64,000 bases of DNA from Vibrio taketomensis (GTDB lineage: Bacteria; Pseudomonadota; Gammaproteobacteria; Enterobacterales; Vibrionaceae). Positions 1 through 8,962 of the stretch are shown piece by piece. Where the stretch lies: positions 372,001 through 436,000 of the forward strand of contig NZ_AP019649.1 in NCBI RefSeq assembly GCF_009938165.1, given 5' to 3'. The first letter of the stretch is position 1. Every line of letters begins with the position of its first letter. The notes under the pieces were generated by a model. It made no database searches. It saw only the letters and a program-made list of their open reading frames with translations, and was not told the origin of the DNA. A program made the translations under genes and the position numbers.

Positions 1-243
1 GTCATGCAATCGCTGGCTAAACTGGGCCGCAGCGATATCGCACTCAATTCGATTCAAATGGATGCCAACAATTTAGATATCCGCGGGATGGCACGAGACC
101 CACAAGCCATTCCAAACTGGGTTAATCAATTTAAAAGTGAGATTAATCTTGTTGGCCGTTCATTTGAAAAGCTGAAAATTGCTCGTAATGAACAGAATGT
201 TTTAACTTTTGAATTGCGAACTAAGCAAGAGGAACCTAAGTGA
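1..243 (+). CDS. MSHA biogenesis protein, PilN-like (MshI2), 3' end only
   Basis: This is the C-terminal 80 or so codons of a gene that begins before the window; the reading frame is open from base 1. The visible part resembles the periplasmic ferredoxin-like domain of PilN/MshI2-type proteins, which sit in the inner membrane and link the cytoplasmic PilM-like MshI to the MshJ (PilO-like) protein in the alignment complex of type IV pilus machines. Assignment rests mainly on position, directly ahead of mshJ with the stop codon overlapping the mshJ start by one base (TGATG), so the two are translationally coupled. The ATG at base 4 is internal, not a credible start. Confidence 0.75.
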   Translation, partial: VMQSLAKLGRSDIALNSIQMDANNLDIRGMARDPQAIPNWVNQFKSEINLVGRSFEKLKIARNEQNVLTFELRTKQEEPK

Positions 244-893
244 TGAAAGCCCAGTGGCAAAAGATGGGGGAGAAATTCGCCAATTTAAGTCCGCGTGAAA
301 AATGGCTAATCACGCTTTGTTGTTTCGTCGTTATTTTGATTGGTATTTCCGTCTTACTTCTTGAACCGGCACTTAAAAATGGCCAAGCACTAAAGCAACA
401 ATTGGTGACTACTGAGCAGAATAATCAACGCTTAGAAGGGGAAATATTAGTCATCACCGCGAAACTGACTAAGGATCCGGATCAATCGATCAATATCGAG
501 TACAAAAGGCTATTACAGGAAAGCCAACACCTATCTGAAAAGTTAGCCAAAGTAATTGAGAATCTTATTTCTCCTAGTCAAATGGCCAAGCTTTTGGAGG
601 ATGTGCTTAAAGGGAGTAAAGGGTTGACCTTGGTTTCATTAGAATCCTTGAAGGCTGAACCGATTATTAAAAACCAATCATCAGAAAATTATGCTGGTTA
701 CTATTTACACCCTGTTCGTCTTGAGTTGACGGGTAACTACTTTGCGATTTTGAATTACTTAGAGACTTTGGAAACTCTACCTGTCAATTATTATTGGCGC
801 AGTTTTAACTACCAAGTTGAAAAGTATCCTCAAGCTCGATTGATCTTGGAAGTATATACCTTAGGTACAAGGGAGGAGTTTATCGGTGGCTAA
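243..893 (+). CDS. mshJ: MSHA biogenesis protein MshJ (PilO-like)
   Basis: Bitopic inner-membrane protein of about 216 residues, the PilO-like partner in the MSHA alignment complex. It has a short basic cytoplasmic N-terminus, one hydrophobic segment at about residues 20-40, then a coiled-coil-rich stretch (about 45-105) and a small periplasmic domain, the architecture of PilO/GspM proteins. A GTG three bases upstream could also start translation, but the ATG at 243 overlaps the preceding stop and gives the usual coupled arrangement. It overlaps mshK by 8 bases. Function is inferred from the family and from the conserved msh gene order. Confidence 0.85.
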   Translation: MKAQWQKMGEKFANLSPREKWLITLCCFVVILIGISVLLLEPALKNGQALKQQLVTTEQNNQRLEGEILVITAKLTKDPDQSINIEYKRLLQESQHLSEKLAKVIENLISPSQMAKLLEDVLKGSKGLTLVSLESLKAEPIIKNQSSENYAGYYLHPVRLELTGNYFAILNYLETLETLPVNYYWRSFNYQVEKYPQARLILEVYTLGTREEFIGG

Positions 894-1209
894 TAAGTTA
901 ATTTTGATGTTGCTTGCATTTACCCCGTTAGTTTGGGCATCGCAAGATCCGACAGCCCCTTTAAATTGGCAAAAGGCTCCCGTTACTACGACAACGAAAA
1001 AAGTAGTATCAGCTCGAGTTCCAAATCTACAAAGTATTGTCTGCGGTGAGAATAAGTCGTGTTCTGCGACTTTAAATGGCCGAAATATGAGTATTGGTGA
1101 AAGCATTGATGGTTTTAGCGTTAAGCAGATCAATGCAGACTACGTTATGGTGACCCGGGGCAGTAAACAGTGGAAGCTGGAGCTGTTCCCCCTAGAAATA
1201 AAACAATAA
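886..1209 (+). CDS. mshK: MSHA biogenesis protein MshK
   Basis: Small (107 aa) exported protein with an N-terminal signal peptide (hydrophobic residues about 4-17, ending near WAS) and a short region with a DPTAPL motif typical of PilP/GspC-like pilotin-neighbour proteins. It probably links the inner-membrane complex to the MshL secretin, as PilP does in type IV pili; that role is inferred from position and family. It starts with GTG, preceded by an AGGAG ribosome site seven bases upstream (874-878), and its first codons overlap the end of mshJ. Two cysteines (in CGENKSC) may form a disulphide. Confidence 0.8.
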   Translation: MANKLILMLLAFTPLVWASQDPTAPLNWQKAPVTTTTKKVVSARVPNLQSIVCGENKSCSATLNGRNMSIGESIDGFSVKQINADYVMVTRGSKQWKLELFPLEIKQ

Positions 1210-1224
1210 GGTTGTTGGTATTGT

Positions 1225-2874
1225 ATGCGTAAACTTGTTTTAGCTATCTCTTTAGTGTCTATGGCAGGATGTTCTATGGGGCACCGCGATCCTGTTGAGG
1301 CAAAAGATGCATTGAATGAAGCGATAAATCAATCGAATAGTCTCGCGTTACAGCAGTTACCGCCTTCGGTAGCCGCGGATCTTATGCCAGATTTAGATGG
1401 TGCAGATCCTGAGCAACATGAGATGGTCAAGCGTTTTCGAGTCAAAGCGAATGGTGTTGATGCACGCGCATTTTTTGCAAGCCTAGTTAATGGAACTGAG
1501 TTCAGTGTCGCGATTCATCCTGATGTGACAGGTAAGATCACGGTAAACCTTTCAGATGTGACGCTGGATGAGGTGCTCTCTGTTGTCAGTGATATGTACG
1601 GCTACGACATACAGATGGTGGGTAAAGTCATTCAAGTTTTTCCGGCGGGACTGCGCACCGTGACGATCCCGGTTGACTACCTGCAATTTAAGCGCTCAGG
1701 CCGTTCTTTAACATCAATTACCACCGGTACCATTACGAGCAGTGATGACGATTCCTCTAGTAATTCAGACTCTTTTTCAGGTTCATCTAACTCGTCGAAT
1801 TCTTCTAACTCAACAGCAAGTGGCGGGACTGAAATTGAAACCTTAAGCGAGAGCGATTTTTGGCCACAACTGCAACAGGCTGTAGGGCAGTTAATTGGTA
1901 GCGGCAAAGGTCAATCGGTGGTTGTAACACCACAGGCGAGTGTGATTACCGTACGCGCTTATCCGGATGAAATTCGCCAAGTGCGTGAGTTTTTAGGGGT
2001 GTCTCAACAGCGTATGCATCGCCAAGTGATCCTTGAAGCGAAAATCTTGGAAGTAACGTTGAGTGATGGTTACCAACAAGGGATTAACTGGAGCAAGGCG
2101 TTCAGTTCAAATGGTACCGATTTTACTATTGGCCAAGGCACAATTAACCGTGATAGTAACGGCAACCCAGTCTCATCAGTATTGCCAGGGCTTGATACAA
2201 TTGGCACTTTACTCGGAGGTCAAACGAATGTGGTGATCTCGAGTGGTAGCTTTGATGCTGTGATCAACTTTATGGCGACTCAAGGCGATCTCAATGTGCT
2301 ATCTAGCCCCCGCGTAACGGCTTCAAATAACCAAAAAGCCGTGATTAAAGTGGGTACAGATGAGTATTTTGTGACGGACTTTTCTAGCGTGGTCGGTACT
2401 GGTGATAATTCAGAGCCATCACCGGAAGTTGAATTGACGCCGTTCTTCTCTGGCATTTCACTTGATGTGACGCCACAAATCGACGATCAAGGTAATGTGT
2501 TACTGCATGTTCACCCTGCGGTTATCGATGTTAAAGAGCAAGTGAAAGAGATTGGCTTTGGAGCCAATACGATCACGTTACCACTGGCAAGCAGCTCAAT
2601 TCGCGAGTCAGATTCAGTTATTCGTGCGCGTGATGGTGATGTCGTCGTGATCGGTGGTTTGATGAAATCAAACACAATTGATCAAGTGTCGAAAGTACCA
2701 TTTTTAGGGGACGTACCTGGACTTGGTCATCTATTCAGAAATACATCCAAACTGCAGCAAAAAACAGAGTTGGTGATTTTGCTTAAACCGACAGTCGTTG
2801 GTGTGAATACATGGCAGAAAGAGCTTGAACGCTCACGAGATTTGCTTCAAGAGTGGTTCCCTGAGCAGAAATAA
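1225..2874 (+). CDS. mshL: MSHA outer-membrane secretin MshL
   Basis: Outer-membrane secretin (549 aa) that forms the pore through which the MSHA pilus leaves the cell. A lipoprotein signal is visible (M-A-G-C, lipidated Cys16). Residues about 65-140 form the secretin N0/STN-like domain. A Ser/Asn/Asp-rich low-complexity linker follows at about 172-202. The C-terminal half is the beta-barrel secretin domain, ending with the conserved VPFLGDVPGLGHLF signature at about 491-504. The length is usual for PilQ/MshL proteins. The gene lies between mshK and the ATPase gene mshM with short spacers, consistent with one operon. Confidence 0.93.
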   Translation: MRKLVLAISLVSMAGCSMGHRDPVEAKDALNEAINQSNSLALQQLPPSVAADLMPDLDGADPEQHEMVKRFRVKANGVDARAFFASLVNGTEFSVAIHPDVTGKITVNLSDVTLDEVLSVVSDMYGYDIQMVGKVIQVFPAGLRTVTIPVDYLQFKRSGRSLTSITTGTITSSDDDSSSNSDSFSGSSNSSNSSNSTASGGTEIETLSESDFWPQLQQAVGQLIGSGKGQSVVVTPQASVITVRAYPDEIRQVREFLGVSQQRMHRQVILEAKILEVTLSDGYQQGINWSKAFSSNGTDFTIGQGTINRDSNGNPVSSVLPGLDTIGTLLGGQTNVVISSGSFDAVINFMATQGDLNVLSSPRVTASNNQKAVIKVGTDEYFVTDFSSVVGTGDNSEPSPEVELTPFFSGISLDVTPQIDDQGNVLLHVHPAVIDVKEQVKEIGFGANTITLPLASSSIRESDSVIRARDGDVVVIGGLMKSNTIDQVSKVPFLGDVPGLGHLFRNTSKLQQKTELVILLKPTVVGVNTWQKELERSRDLLQEWFPEQK

Positions 2875-2880
2875 GCCGAT

Positions 2881-3720
2881 ATGTATTTAGAGCATTTTGG
2901 TTTTACTCAATTACCTTTTCATTTAACCCCAAATACTGAATTGTTTTTGGGGTTAGCGCCTCACTATGAAGCAATTCAGATGGTGAATTCTGCATTGTCG
3001 ATGGGCGAAGGGGTAATCAAAGTAACTGGCGAAGTTGGAACGGGAAAAACCATGGTGTGTCGAATGTTGGTTAACCATTTTTCCGAGCATATCCAATTGG
3101 TCTATTTACCTAATCCGGCTTTATCAGGAAGTGAGTTAAGGCAAGCGGTAGCGAGTGAGTTGGCGGTTGTTAACAACGATAGCACACGCATTGTTGACGA
3201 TATTCAGCTGCGTCTAATTGAATTAACGCAATCCGGTAAACAAGTGGTGGTTCTGGTGGATGAAGCGCAAGCCTTAAGTGACGAGGCGCTTGAAGTTCTG
3301 CGTTTATTTGGCAACTTAGAAACGGAGCACAAGAAACTACTACAAATAGTTTTGTTTGGTCAGCCAGAATTAGATCAACGTTTAGAACAATATCATTTGC
3401 GTCAATTTCGCCAGCGAATCACCTTTAATGCCAAGTTACGCTCTTTGACATTGGATGAAACAGTAGCCTATATCAGTAACCGAATTGCAAAAGTTGGTGG
3501 GGCTGAGGATGTATTGTCACTCACTCAGAAAAAAGCGGTTTGGCGTGCTAGCCAGGGTGTGCCGCGCCTCATCAATCAAATTTGCCACAAAAGTTTAGTT
3601 TTGGCCTGCAGTCAAGGTCGAGCCATTGTGGCTAATATCGACCTCTACGCCGCAATGCATGACACATTTGATGCGTGTAAGCCTAAATATAGAATCCCGC
3701 GATTATGGGGTTGGAGTTAA
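2881..3720 (+). CDS. mshM: MSHA biogenesis ATPase MshM (ExeA-like AAA protein)
   Basis: Cytoplasmic AAA ATPase of 279 residues, of the ExeA/GspA-like family that helps place or assemble the secretin. Walker A (GEVGTGKT) is at residues 50-57 and Walker B ends in D127-E128 (VLVDEAQ). The N-terminal signature FGFTQLPFHLTPNTE is typical of this family. The C-terminal part carries the arginine-rich sensor region (GVPRLINQICHKSLV). Unlike ExeA it has no peptidoglycan-binding C-terminal domain. It begins six bases after the mshL stop. Confidence 0.9.
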   Translation: MYLEHFGFTQLPFHLTPNTELFLGLAPHYEAIQMVNSALSMGEGVIKVTGEVGTGKTMVCRMLVNHFSEHIQLVYLPNPALSGSELRQAVASELAVVNNDSTRIVDDIQLRLIELTQSGKQVVVLVDEAQALSDEALEVLRLFGNLETEHKKLLQIVLFGQPELDQRLEQYHLRQFRQRITFNAKLRSLTLDETVAYISNRIAKVGGAEDVLSLTQKKAVWRASQGVPRLINQICHKSLVLACSQGRAIVANIDLYAAMHDTFDACKPKYRIPRLWGWS

Positions 3721-3724
3721 AACC

Positions 3725-4879
3725 ATGAGTGCGATCAATAACGCGCTATCACAATTATCTCAGTCGCAAACCGTGGCGCAATCGAGTATCGAGAAAGCTC
3801 AGATTCCTACAATTAAGCGCTTTAGTGCACTGCCATGGTTGATTGGCGGTTTCAGTTTGAGTCTGGCTGTTGGCGGATGGGCAATCTCGCAACAATCATT
3901 GCCTGAAACAGTGATAACCACAGAGGTGATGACACAAATTCCAAGTCAGCCAAGTCGTTCTGAAATATCGCTGTCATCGCCTACGAGTAAGCTGGCTCAC
4001 GCAAGCGATATCATTTATGCCGCACCCGTAGTGGAGTCAAACGTTGAGCAGCCAAAAACTCAAATATTAGAAGTGGCATCAATTGCGACCCCAAAAGCGA
4101 TAGATAAACCCATTGATGAAAGTGAAGTGATTGATGCTCGTTCAACTAAGCCAACTACATTAGTCAGTCAGACGACAGACAATCAGATTAGTCAGAGTCT
4201 TGAACTTGCTCAAGTTCAGCCCAAGACAGAAACTCAACCGGCAGTTCAAACCGTGGGCGAAGTCGTAGTTGAGCAAGTTGAGCTAACGCCGAGTCAGTTG
4301 GCGCAAAAAGCGATCGCGAGAGCTGAAAAGGCGCTGGATGCCAATAATCTAGATAAAGCCATTAGTGGTTTTGATGAAGCATTGCGCTATACCCCTCGTG
4401 ACAGTAACACACGCCAAACTCTTGCTGCGCTTTATTACGGTAAGGGCGATATTCGCAAGGCAGCAGAGCTGCTGCAAAGAGGTATTTCGTTAGCTCAAGA
4501 TGATCTATCGTTACGTATTGCGCTCGCTAAACTTTTGATTAAAGAGAAGCAAGATGCAGCCGCACTGACACCGTTGGTTTATTTGCCTGCACAGCCAAGT
4601 ATTGAATATTTATCGCTACGAGCGGCACTAGCACAAAAAAATGCACAAGACGACTTGGCGCTGGGCAGTTACCAACAGTTGGTGCAGTTAGATGCTGATA
4701 ACGGTCGCTGGTGGCTCGGTTTAGGTATTCAACTTGAGCGCGCACTTCAGCTTCAACCTGCTGAGCAAGCGTATCAGCAAGCATTAACTAAAGTCGGTTT
4801 GTCTAGTCAGTCTCACCAATTTATTCGTGACCGTATTGCTTTACTTAGCCGTTTAGAGGAGCAGTCCCATGCAAATTAA
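3725..4879 (+). CDS. mshN: MSHA biogenesis TPR protein MshN
   Basis: Inner-membrane protein of 384 residues with tetratricopeptide repeats. A short cytoplasmic N-terminus is followed by one membrane segment at about residues 38-55 (LPWLIGGFSLSLAVGG). A Gln/Thr/Pro-rich linker runs to about residue 185, and TPR helices fill about 195-380. The frame stays open 99 bases upstream into mshM, but the ATG at 3725 gives the MSAINNALSQL start expected of MshN. Its last 11 bases overlap mshE. It is thought to act as an assembly scaffold; the exact partner is not known to me. Confidence 0.87.
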   Translation: MSAINNALSQLSQSQTVAQSSIEKAQIPTIKRFSALPWLIGGFSLSLAVGGWAISQQSLPETVITTEVMTQIPSQPSRSEISLSSPTSKLAHASDIIYAAPVVESNVEQPKTQILEVASIATPKAIDKPIDESEVIDARSTKPTTLVSQTTDNQISQSLELAQVQPKTETQPAVQTVGEVVVEQVELTPSQLAQKAIARAEKALDANNLDKAISGFDEALRYTPRDSNTRQTLAALYYGKGDIRKAAELLQRGISLAQDDLSLRIALAKLLIKEKQDAAALTPLVYLPAQPSIEYLSLRAALAQKNAQDDLALGSYQQLVQLDADNGRWWLGLGIQLERALQLQPAEQAYQQALTKVGLSSQSHQFIRDRIALLSRLEEQSHAN

Positions 4880-6593
4880 ACTAAGAAAACGCCTCGGGGA
4901 CTTGCTCGTTGAAGAAGGCATTATTACCGAACAACAAGTAGAACAAGCTCTGATTGAGCAAAAAGCAACGGGGCGAAAACTGGGAGCAACACTGATCGAT
5001 CTCGGCTTCCTTAGTGAAAAGGAAATGCTGACATTTTTGTCGCAGCAGTTGGATGTTCCTCTCGTTGACCTTAGTCGCATGAACATTGATGTGGAGGCGG
5101 TGCAGCTATTGCCGGAAGTTCATGCACGCCGTTTACGCGCATTAGTGATTGGCCGTAATCAGGATACGCTTCGAGTTGCGATGAGTGATCCTGCCGATCT
5201 CTTTGCGCAAGAAGCATTGATGAGTCAATTACCTAATTATGGCATTGATTTTGTCATTGCTCCTGAGAAGCAATTGGTTGATGGCTTTGATCGTTATTAC
5301 CGTCGAACCAAAGAAATTGCCTCCTTCGCTGAGCAGTTGCACGCTGAGCATCAGGTCAACGAAGCGTTTGATTTTAATATCGAAGATGCCGATAGCGATG
5401 AAGTAACAGTAGTAAAACTGATTAATTCATTGTTTGAAGATGCGATTCAAGTTGGTGCGTCTGATATTCATATCGAGCCAGACGCGCATGTGTTGCGTCT
5501 ACGTCAACGTGTTGATGGGGTGTTACATGAGACGCTACTTAACGAAGTGAATATTGCTTCTGCTCTCGTGCTGCGCCTTAAGCTAATGGCAAACTTAGAT
5601 ATTTCTGAAAAACGTCTACCTCAAGATGGTCGATTTAATATCAAAGCGAAAGGCCAATCAGTAGATATTCGTATGTCGACAATGCCGGTGCAATATGGCG
5701 AGTCGGTAGTAATGCGTTTGCTTAACCAATCATCAGGGGTGAGAAAGCTGGAAGATTCTGGTTTACCAGCGGATCTATTGGCACGTTTGCGTAGTCAGTT
5801 GCGCCGACCTCACGGCATGATTTTGGTTACAGGGCCGACAGGTTCCGGTAAAACTACCACACTTTATGGCGCATTAAGTGAATTAAACGAGCCAAGTAAA
5901 AAGATTATCACCGCAGAAGATCCGGTTGAATATCGTTTACCGCGAGTGAACCAGGTACAAGTAAATCCGAAAATAAATCTCGATTTCTCGACTATTCTAC
6001 GTACGTTCTTGCGCCAAGACCCGGACATTATTTTGGTCGGTGAGATGCGTGACCAAGAAACCGTTGAAATTGGTCTGCGAGCGGCTCTAACCGGTCACTT
6101 AGTATTGAGTACACTGCATACCAATGATGCGGTTGATAGTGCGCTACGCATGATGGATATGGGAGCGCCGGGTTATCTTGTCGCGAGCGCTGTGCGAGCC
6201 GTTGTCGCTCAGCGTTTGGTGCGTAAAGTTTGCCCAGATTGCAAAACTGAGCATCATTTAGATGATGCTCAACGTCAATGGTTGATGCAGCGCTTCCCAA
6301 ACCAAGTTGACGCCCCTTTTGTACGTGGGCGAGGTTGCCAAAACTGTAATTTAACCGGTTATCGTGGTCGAATTGGTGTGTTTGAAATGTTAGAGCTTGA
6401 CCATGCAATGATGGATGCATTACGTGCCAACGACGCCGTGGCGTTTGCGCAAGTCGCGCGCCAAGCAGAGAACTATAAACCGCTGTTGGCTTCAGCAATG
6501 GAGCTTGCACTGCAAGGCGTGGTGAGTTTTGCTGAGGTGATGAACCTCGGTGAAGGTGATACGTCAGGCAATGTTCAAGCTATCTACTTGTAG
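4869..6593 (+). CDS. mshE: MSHA pilus extension ATPase MshE
   Basis: Cytoplasmic hexameric GspE/PilB-type ATPase (574 aa) that powers pilus extension. The N-terminal MshEN domain (about 1-145) binds cyclic di-GMP in this family; the sequence here keeps the repeated LxxxLxxxG-type pattern (RLGDLLVEEGIITEQQVEQA). Walker A (GPTGSGKT) is at 322-329. Asp-box and Walker B elements follow (DPDIILVGEMRDQET). Two zinc-binding CxxC pairs lie at Cys455/Cys458 and Cys490/Cys493. It overlaps mshN by 11 bases and is followed by mshG. Regulation by c-di-GMP is family knowledge, not shown by the sequence alone. Confidence 0.95.
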   Translation: MQIKLRKRLGDLLVEEGIITEQQVEQALIEQKATGRKLGATLIDLGFLSEKEMLTFLSQQLDVPLVDLSRMNIDVEAVQLLPEVHARRLRALVIGRNQDTLRVAMSDPADLFAQEALMSQLPNYGIDFVIAPEKQLVDGFDRYYRRTKEIASFAEQLHAEHQVNEAFDFNIEDADSDEVTVVKLINSLFEDAIQVGASDIHIEPDAHVLRLRQRVDGVLHETLLNEVNIASALVLRLKLMANLDISEKRLPQDGRFNIKAKGQSVDIRMSTMPVQYGESVVMRLLNQSSGVRKLEDSGLPADLLARLRSQLRRPHGMILVTGPTGSGKTTTLYGALSELNEPSKKIITAEDPVEYRLPRVNQVQVNPKINLDFSTILRTFLRQDPDIILVGEMRDQETVEIGLRAALTGHLVLSTLHTNDAVDSALRMMDMGAPGYLVASAVRAVVAQRLVRKVCPDCKTEHHLDDAQRQWLMQRFPNQVDAPFVRGRGCQNCNLTGYRGRIGVFEMLELDHAMMDALRANDAVAFAQVARQAENYKPLLASAMELALQGVVSFAEVMNLGEGDTSGNVQAIYL

Positions 6594-6601
6594 GGAATCG
6601 C

Positions 6602-7822
6602 ATGGCAGTTTTTCACTATCAAGGGCGAAATTTAGACGGCAGTAAAGTCTCAGGACAAGTTGAAGCCGCTACGGTAGAACTGGCTTCTGATGCTCTAATG
6701 GCAAAAGGCGTGATACCGACAGAAATTAAGCTAGGCAAGAAAGATTCTGCATTTGAATTTGATCTTTCTAAATTTCTGACTCCAGCAATTCCATTGGAAG
6801 TCTTGGTGATTTTTTGTCGTCAAATGTACAGTCTAACCAAAGCGGGTGTGCCACTGCTGCGTTCAATGCGCGGTTTGACTCAAAATTGCTCCAATAAACA
6901 GCTCAAAGAAGCCCTGGAAGAGGTGACGAATGAGCTAACTAATGGGCGCAGTTTATCTTCTGCAATGCAAATGCACCCAAAAGTGTTTAGTCCTTTATTT
7001 GTCTCTATGCTTAGCGTGGGGGAAAATACGGGTCGTTTAGATGTGGCACTTCTACAGCTGGCAAATTACTACGAGCAAGAAGTCGAAACCCGCAAGCGGA
7101 TCAAAACCGCGATGCGCTACCCGACCTTTGTTATCGCGTTTATCGTGTTGGCGCTATTCATCCTTAACGTCAAAGTGATACCTCAATTTTCATCAATGTT
7201 TGCTCGCTTTGGTGTTGACCTGCCATTGCCAACACGAATTTTGATCGCTACGTCGGAGTTTTTCGTCAACTACTGGGCATTTATGTTGGCAGCGATTTTT
7301 GCCACGTTGTTTGCGTTTCGTAGTTGGATTCAGACCAGTAATGGGCGAGAAAAGTGGGATAAATTTCGCTTGCGCATGCCTATTATTGGTTCGGTCGTGA
7401 ATCGTGCTCAATTAGCTCGCTTTTCCCGCACGTTTTCTTTGATGCTTAAAGCGGGTGTACCACTAAACCAATCTTTAGCTCTATCGGCAGAAGCGTTGGA
7501 CAATCGGTTTTTAGAAAATCGATTGTTGGAGATGAAATCTTCAATTGAAGCGGGTAGTTCAATTTCTAGTACGGCAATCAATAGTAGAATATTCACACCT
7601 TTGGTTATTCAAATGATAGCGGTCGGCGAAGAAACAGGTCGCATAGATGAGTTGCTCGTGGAAGTGGCCGATTTTTATGATCGGGAAGTGGATTACGACT
7701 TAAAAACGTTAACTGCACGTATTGAGCCATTTTTGTTAGTCGTCGTGGCTGGCATGGTGCTGGTTTTAGCCTTGGGTATTTTCTTACCGATGTGGGGCAT
7801 GCTCGACGCAATCAAAGGTTAG
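6602..7822 (+). CDS. mshG: MSHA inner-membrane platform protein MshG
   Basis: Polytopic platform protein (406 aa) of the GspF/PilC family, on which the MshE ATPase acts to insert pilin subunits. Two copies of the GspF domain are visible, each with the motif pattern around SVGENTGRLD (first) and AVGEETGRID (second). Membrane segments lie at about residues 168-190, 218-240 and 375-400. Size and domain order are standard. It starts eight bases after the mshE stop and ends one base before mshF. Confidence 0.95.
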   Translation: MAVFHYQGRNLDGSKVSGQVEAATVELASDALMAKGVIPTEIKLGKKDSAFEFDLSKFLTPAIPLEVLVIFCRQMYSLTKAGVPLLRSMRGLTQNCSNKQLKEALEEVTNELTNGRSLSSAMQMHPKVFSPLFVSMLSVGENTGRLDVALLQLANYYEQEVETRKRIKTAMRYPTFVIAFIVLALFILNVKVIPQFSSMFARFGVDLPLPTRILIATSEFFVNYWAFMLAAIFATLFAFRSWIQTSNGREKWDKFRLRMPIIGSVVNRAQLARFSRTFSLMLKAGVPLNQSLALSAEALDNRFLENRLLEMKSSIEAGSSISSTAINSRIFTPLVIQMIAVGEETGRIDELLVEVADFYDREVDYDLKTLTARIEPFLLVVVAGMVLVLALGIFLPMWGMLDAIKG

Positions 7823-7823
7823 T

Positions 7824-8285
7824 ATGTTAAAGCAGGAAAGACGCATCCAACGTGCGATTTGGTTAATCGTTTTGTTGGTGTTGATATTGGCCTTTCTGCA
7901 CGCTTGGCAACGGGTAGAGCGAGAAGCGAGCCAAACGGCGATGGCACTGGCGAGTAACAACATATATGAGCGTAGTAACTACTACAAACAACAATGGTTA
8001 TTAGCTGGGCAGCCAACGCGGTTGGAAATAGACCAAAAGTTTATTAATTATTCAGCCCGAGGTTGGGTTACACCGTTTAATCAACGGTCACAAGTTGATT
8101 GTCAATATTGGTTTGAATTGCTGTATCCAGAGCAACGAGTGCTTGAGGCCATGCCATTAAGAATACAGAATAAATCGATTGCTGATGACTTTGAGTGTCA
8201 CGTTTTTTATCCGCATAATCAGCGGTTGGATATTCAATTAGTGGATGATCAGTTTAAGGTGAGTGTCGGTTTTACGGCGGAATAG
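7824..8285 (+). CDS. mshF: MSHA biogenesis protein MshF
   Basis: Small protein (153 aa) with a basic N-terminus (LKQERRIQRA) and one hydrophobic helix at about residues 11-29, followed by a soluble periplasmic region with two cysteines (in VDCQYWF and DDFECHVF). It is the last gene of the assembly half of the msh cluster and lies one base after mshG. Its precise role is not established; assignment rests on position and on the single-TM architecture expected of MshF. Confidence 0.8.
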   Translation: MLKQERRIQRAIWLIVLLVLILAFLHAWQRVEREASQTAMALASNNIYERSNYYKQQWLLAGQPTRLEIDQKFINYSARGWVTPFNQRSQVDCQYWFELLYPEQRVLEAMPLRIQNKSIADDFECHVFYPHNQRLDIQLVDDQFKVSVGFTAE

Positions 8286-8325
8286 TTTTTTTGACGCATT
8301 AGGTAGTATTATTGTTTGATGGGCG

Positions 8326-8331
8326 TATAAT
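8326..8331 (+). promoter_or_regulatory. Candidate -10 element upstream of mshB
   Basis: A perfect TATAAT hexamer lies about 31 bases upstream of the mshB start in the 76-base gap after mshF. No good -35 hexamer sits at the usual 16-18 base spacing; a TTGACG at 8291-8296 is too far. It may mark the promoter of the pilin half of the cluster, which is known in V. cholerae to be a separate transcription unit from the assembly half. Confidence 0.4.
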
Positions 8332-8361
8332 ACATCATACAAAAGAGTGAGATACATAACT

Positions 8362-8927
8362 ATGAACAAAAAACAGACAGGTTTTTCATTGGTTGAACTT
8401 GTAGTTGTCATTGTGGTTGTTGGTTTATTGGCGGTTGCCGCATTACCTCGCTTTTTGGATGTAGCTGATGAGGCGAAAAAGCCAGCATTGAAGGGGTCGC
8501 TGGTGGTTTTGCTACGAGTGTGCTTTCTGCTCGCGCTCAGTGGGAGGCGGAAGGTCGCCCGACACAAGGTGACGGTAAACAGTATGTCGTCAATTATGAT
8601 GGCGTTGAATTTTTGCTTTCACGCGCTCAATCAGAAGATGGAACTGAAACCGGCTACCGTGATGGCTATCCAGTCGATTTATATTCTGAAAATCCAAACT
8701 TTACGAGCCAAGTAACAGAACAATCTTGTATTCGCTTGATGGAGAACTTGCTTCAAAATCCTCCAAAAGTTGATACTGTAGCGAATGCGCAAAACAATCG
8801 TAATGTTAAGTATTCCGCTCAAGTTGATGGTGGTGATTCATGCATTTATACCCAGCAAGAAGGCAACACAAAACATCAGTTTGAGTATGAAGTTAAAACT
8901 GGTCGAGTGACCGTAAGCTTGCAGTAA
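8362..8927 (+). CDS. mshB: MSHA minor pilin MshB, interrupted by a one-base frameshift
   Basis: Minor type IV pilin with a short leader and prepilin peptidase site (QTG|FSLVEL) followed by the hydrophobic N-terminal helix. The frame from 8362 is lost after about residue 40. The remainder continues in the -1 frame and reads as a normal MshB: adding one A to the A5 run at 8476-8480 gives [22 protein letters not shown] and an open frame to 8927, about 188 residues. The gene directly precedes mshA and has the same fold. The break sits exactly on a homopolymer, so a sequencing error is more likely than a real pseudogene. Confidence 0.85.
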
Positions 8928-8962
8928 ACCTGCACAGAAACTTAAAAATAGAGAGATTTACT

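Noticed and set aside
3626..3724. Extended N-terminus for mshN
   Set aside because: The upstream frame lies inside mshM; the ATG at 3725 gives the typical MshN start.
8291..8331. TTGACG plus TATAAT as a sigma-70 promoter for mshB
   Set aside because: The hexamers are 29 bases apart, far beyond the usual 16-18. Only the -10 is listed.
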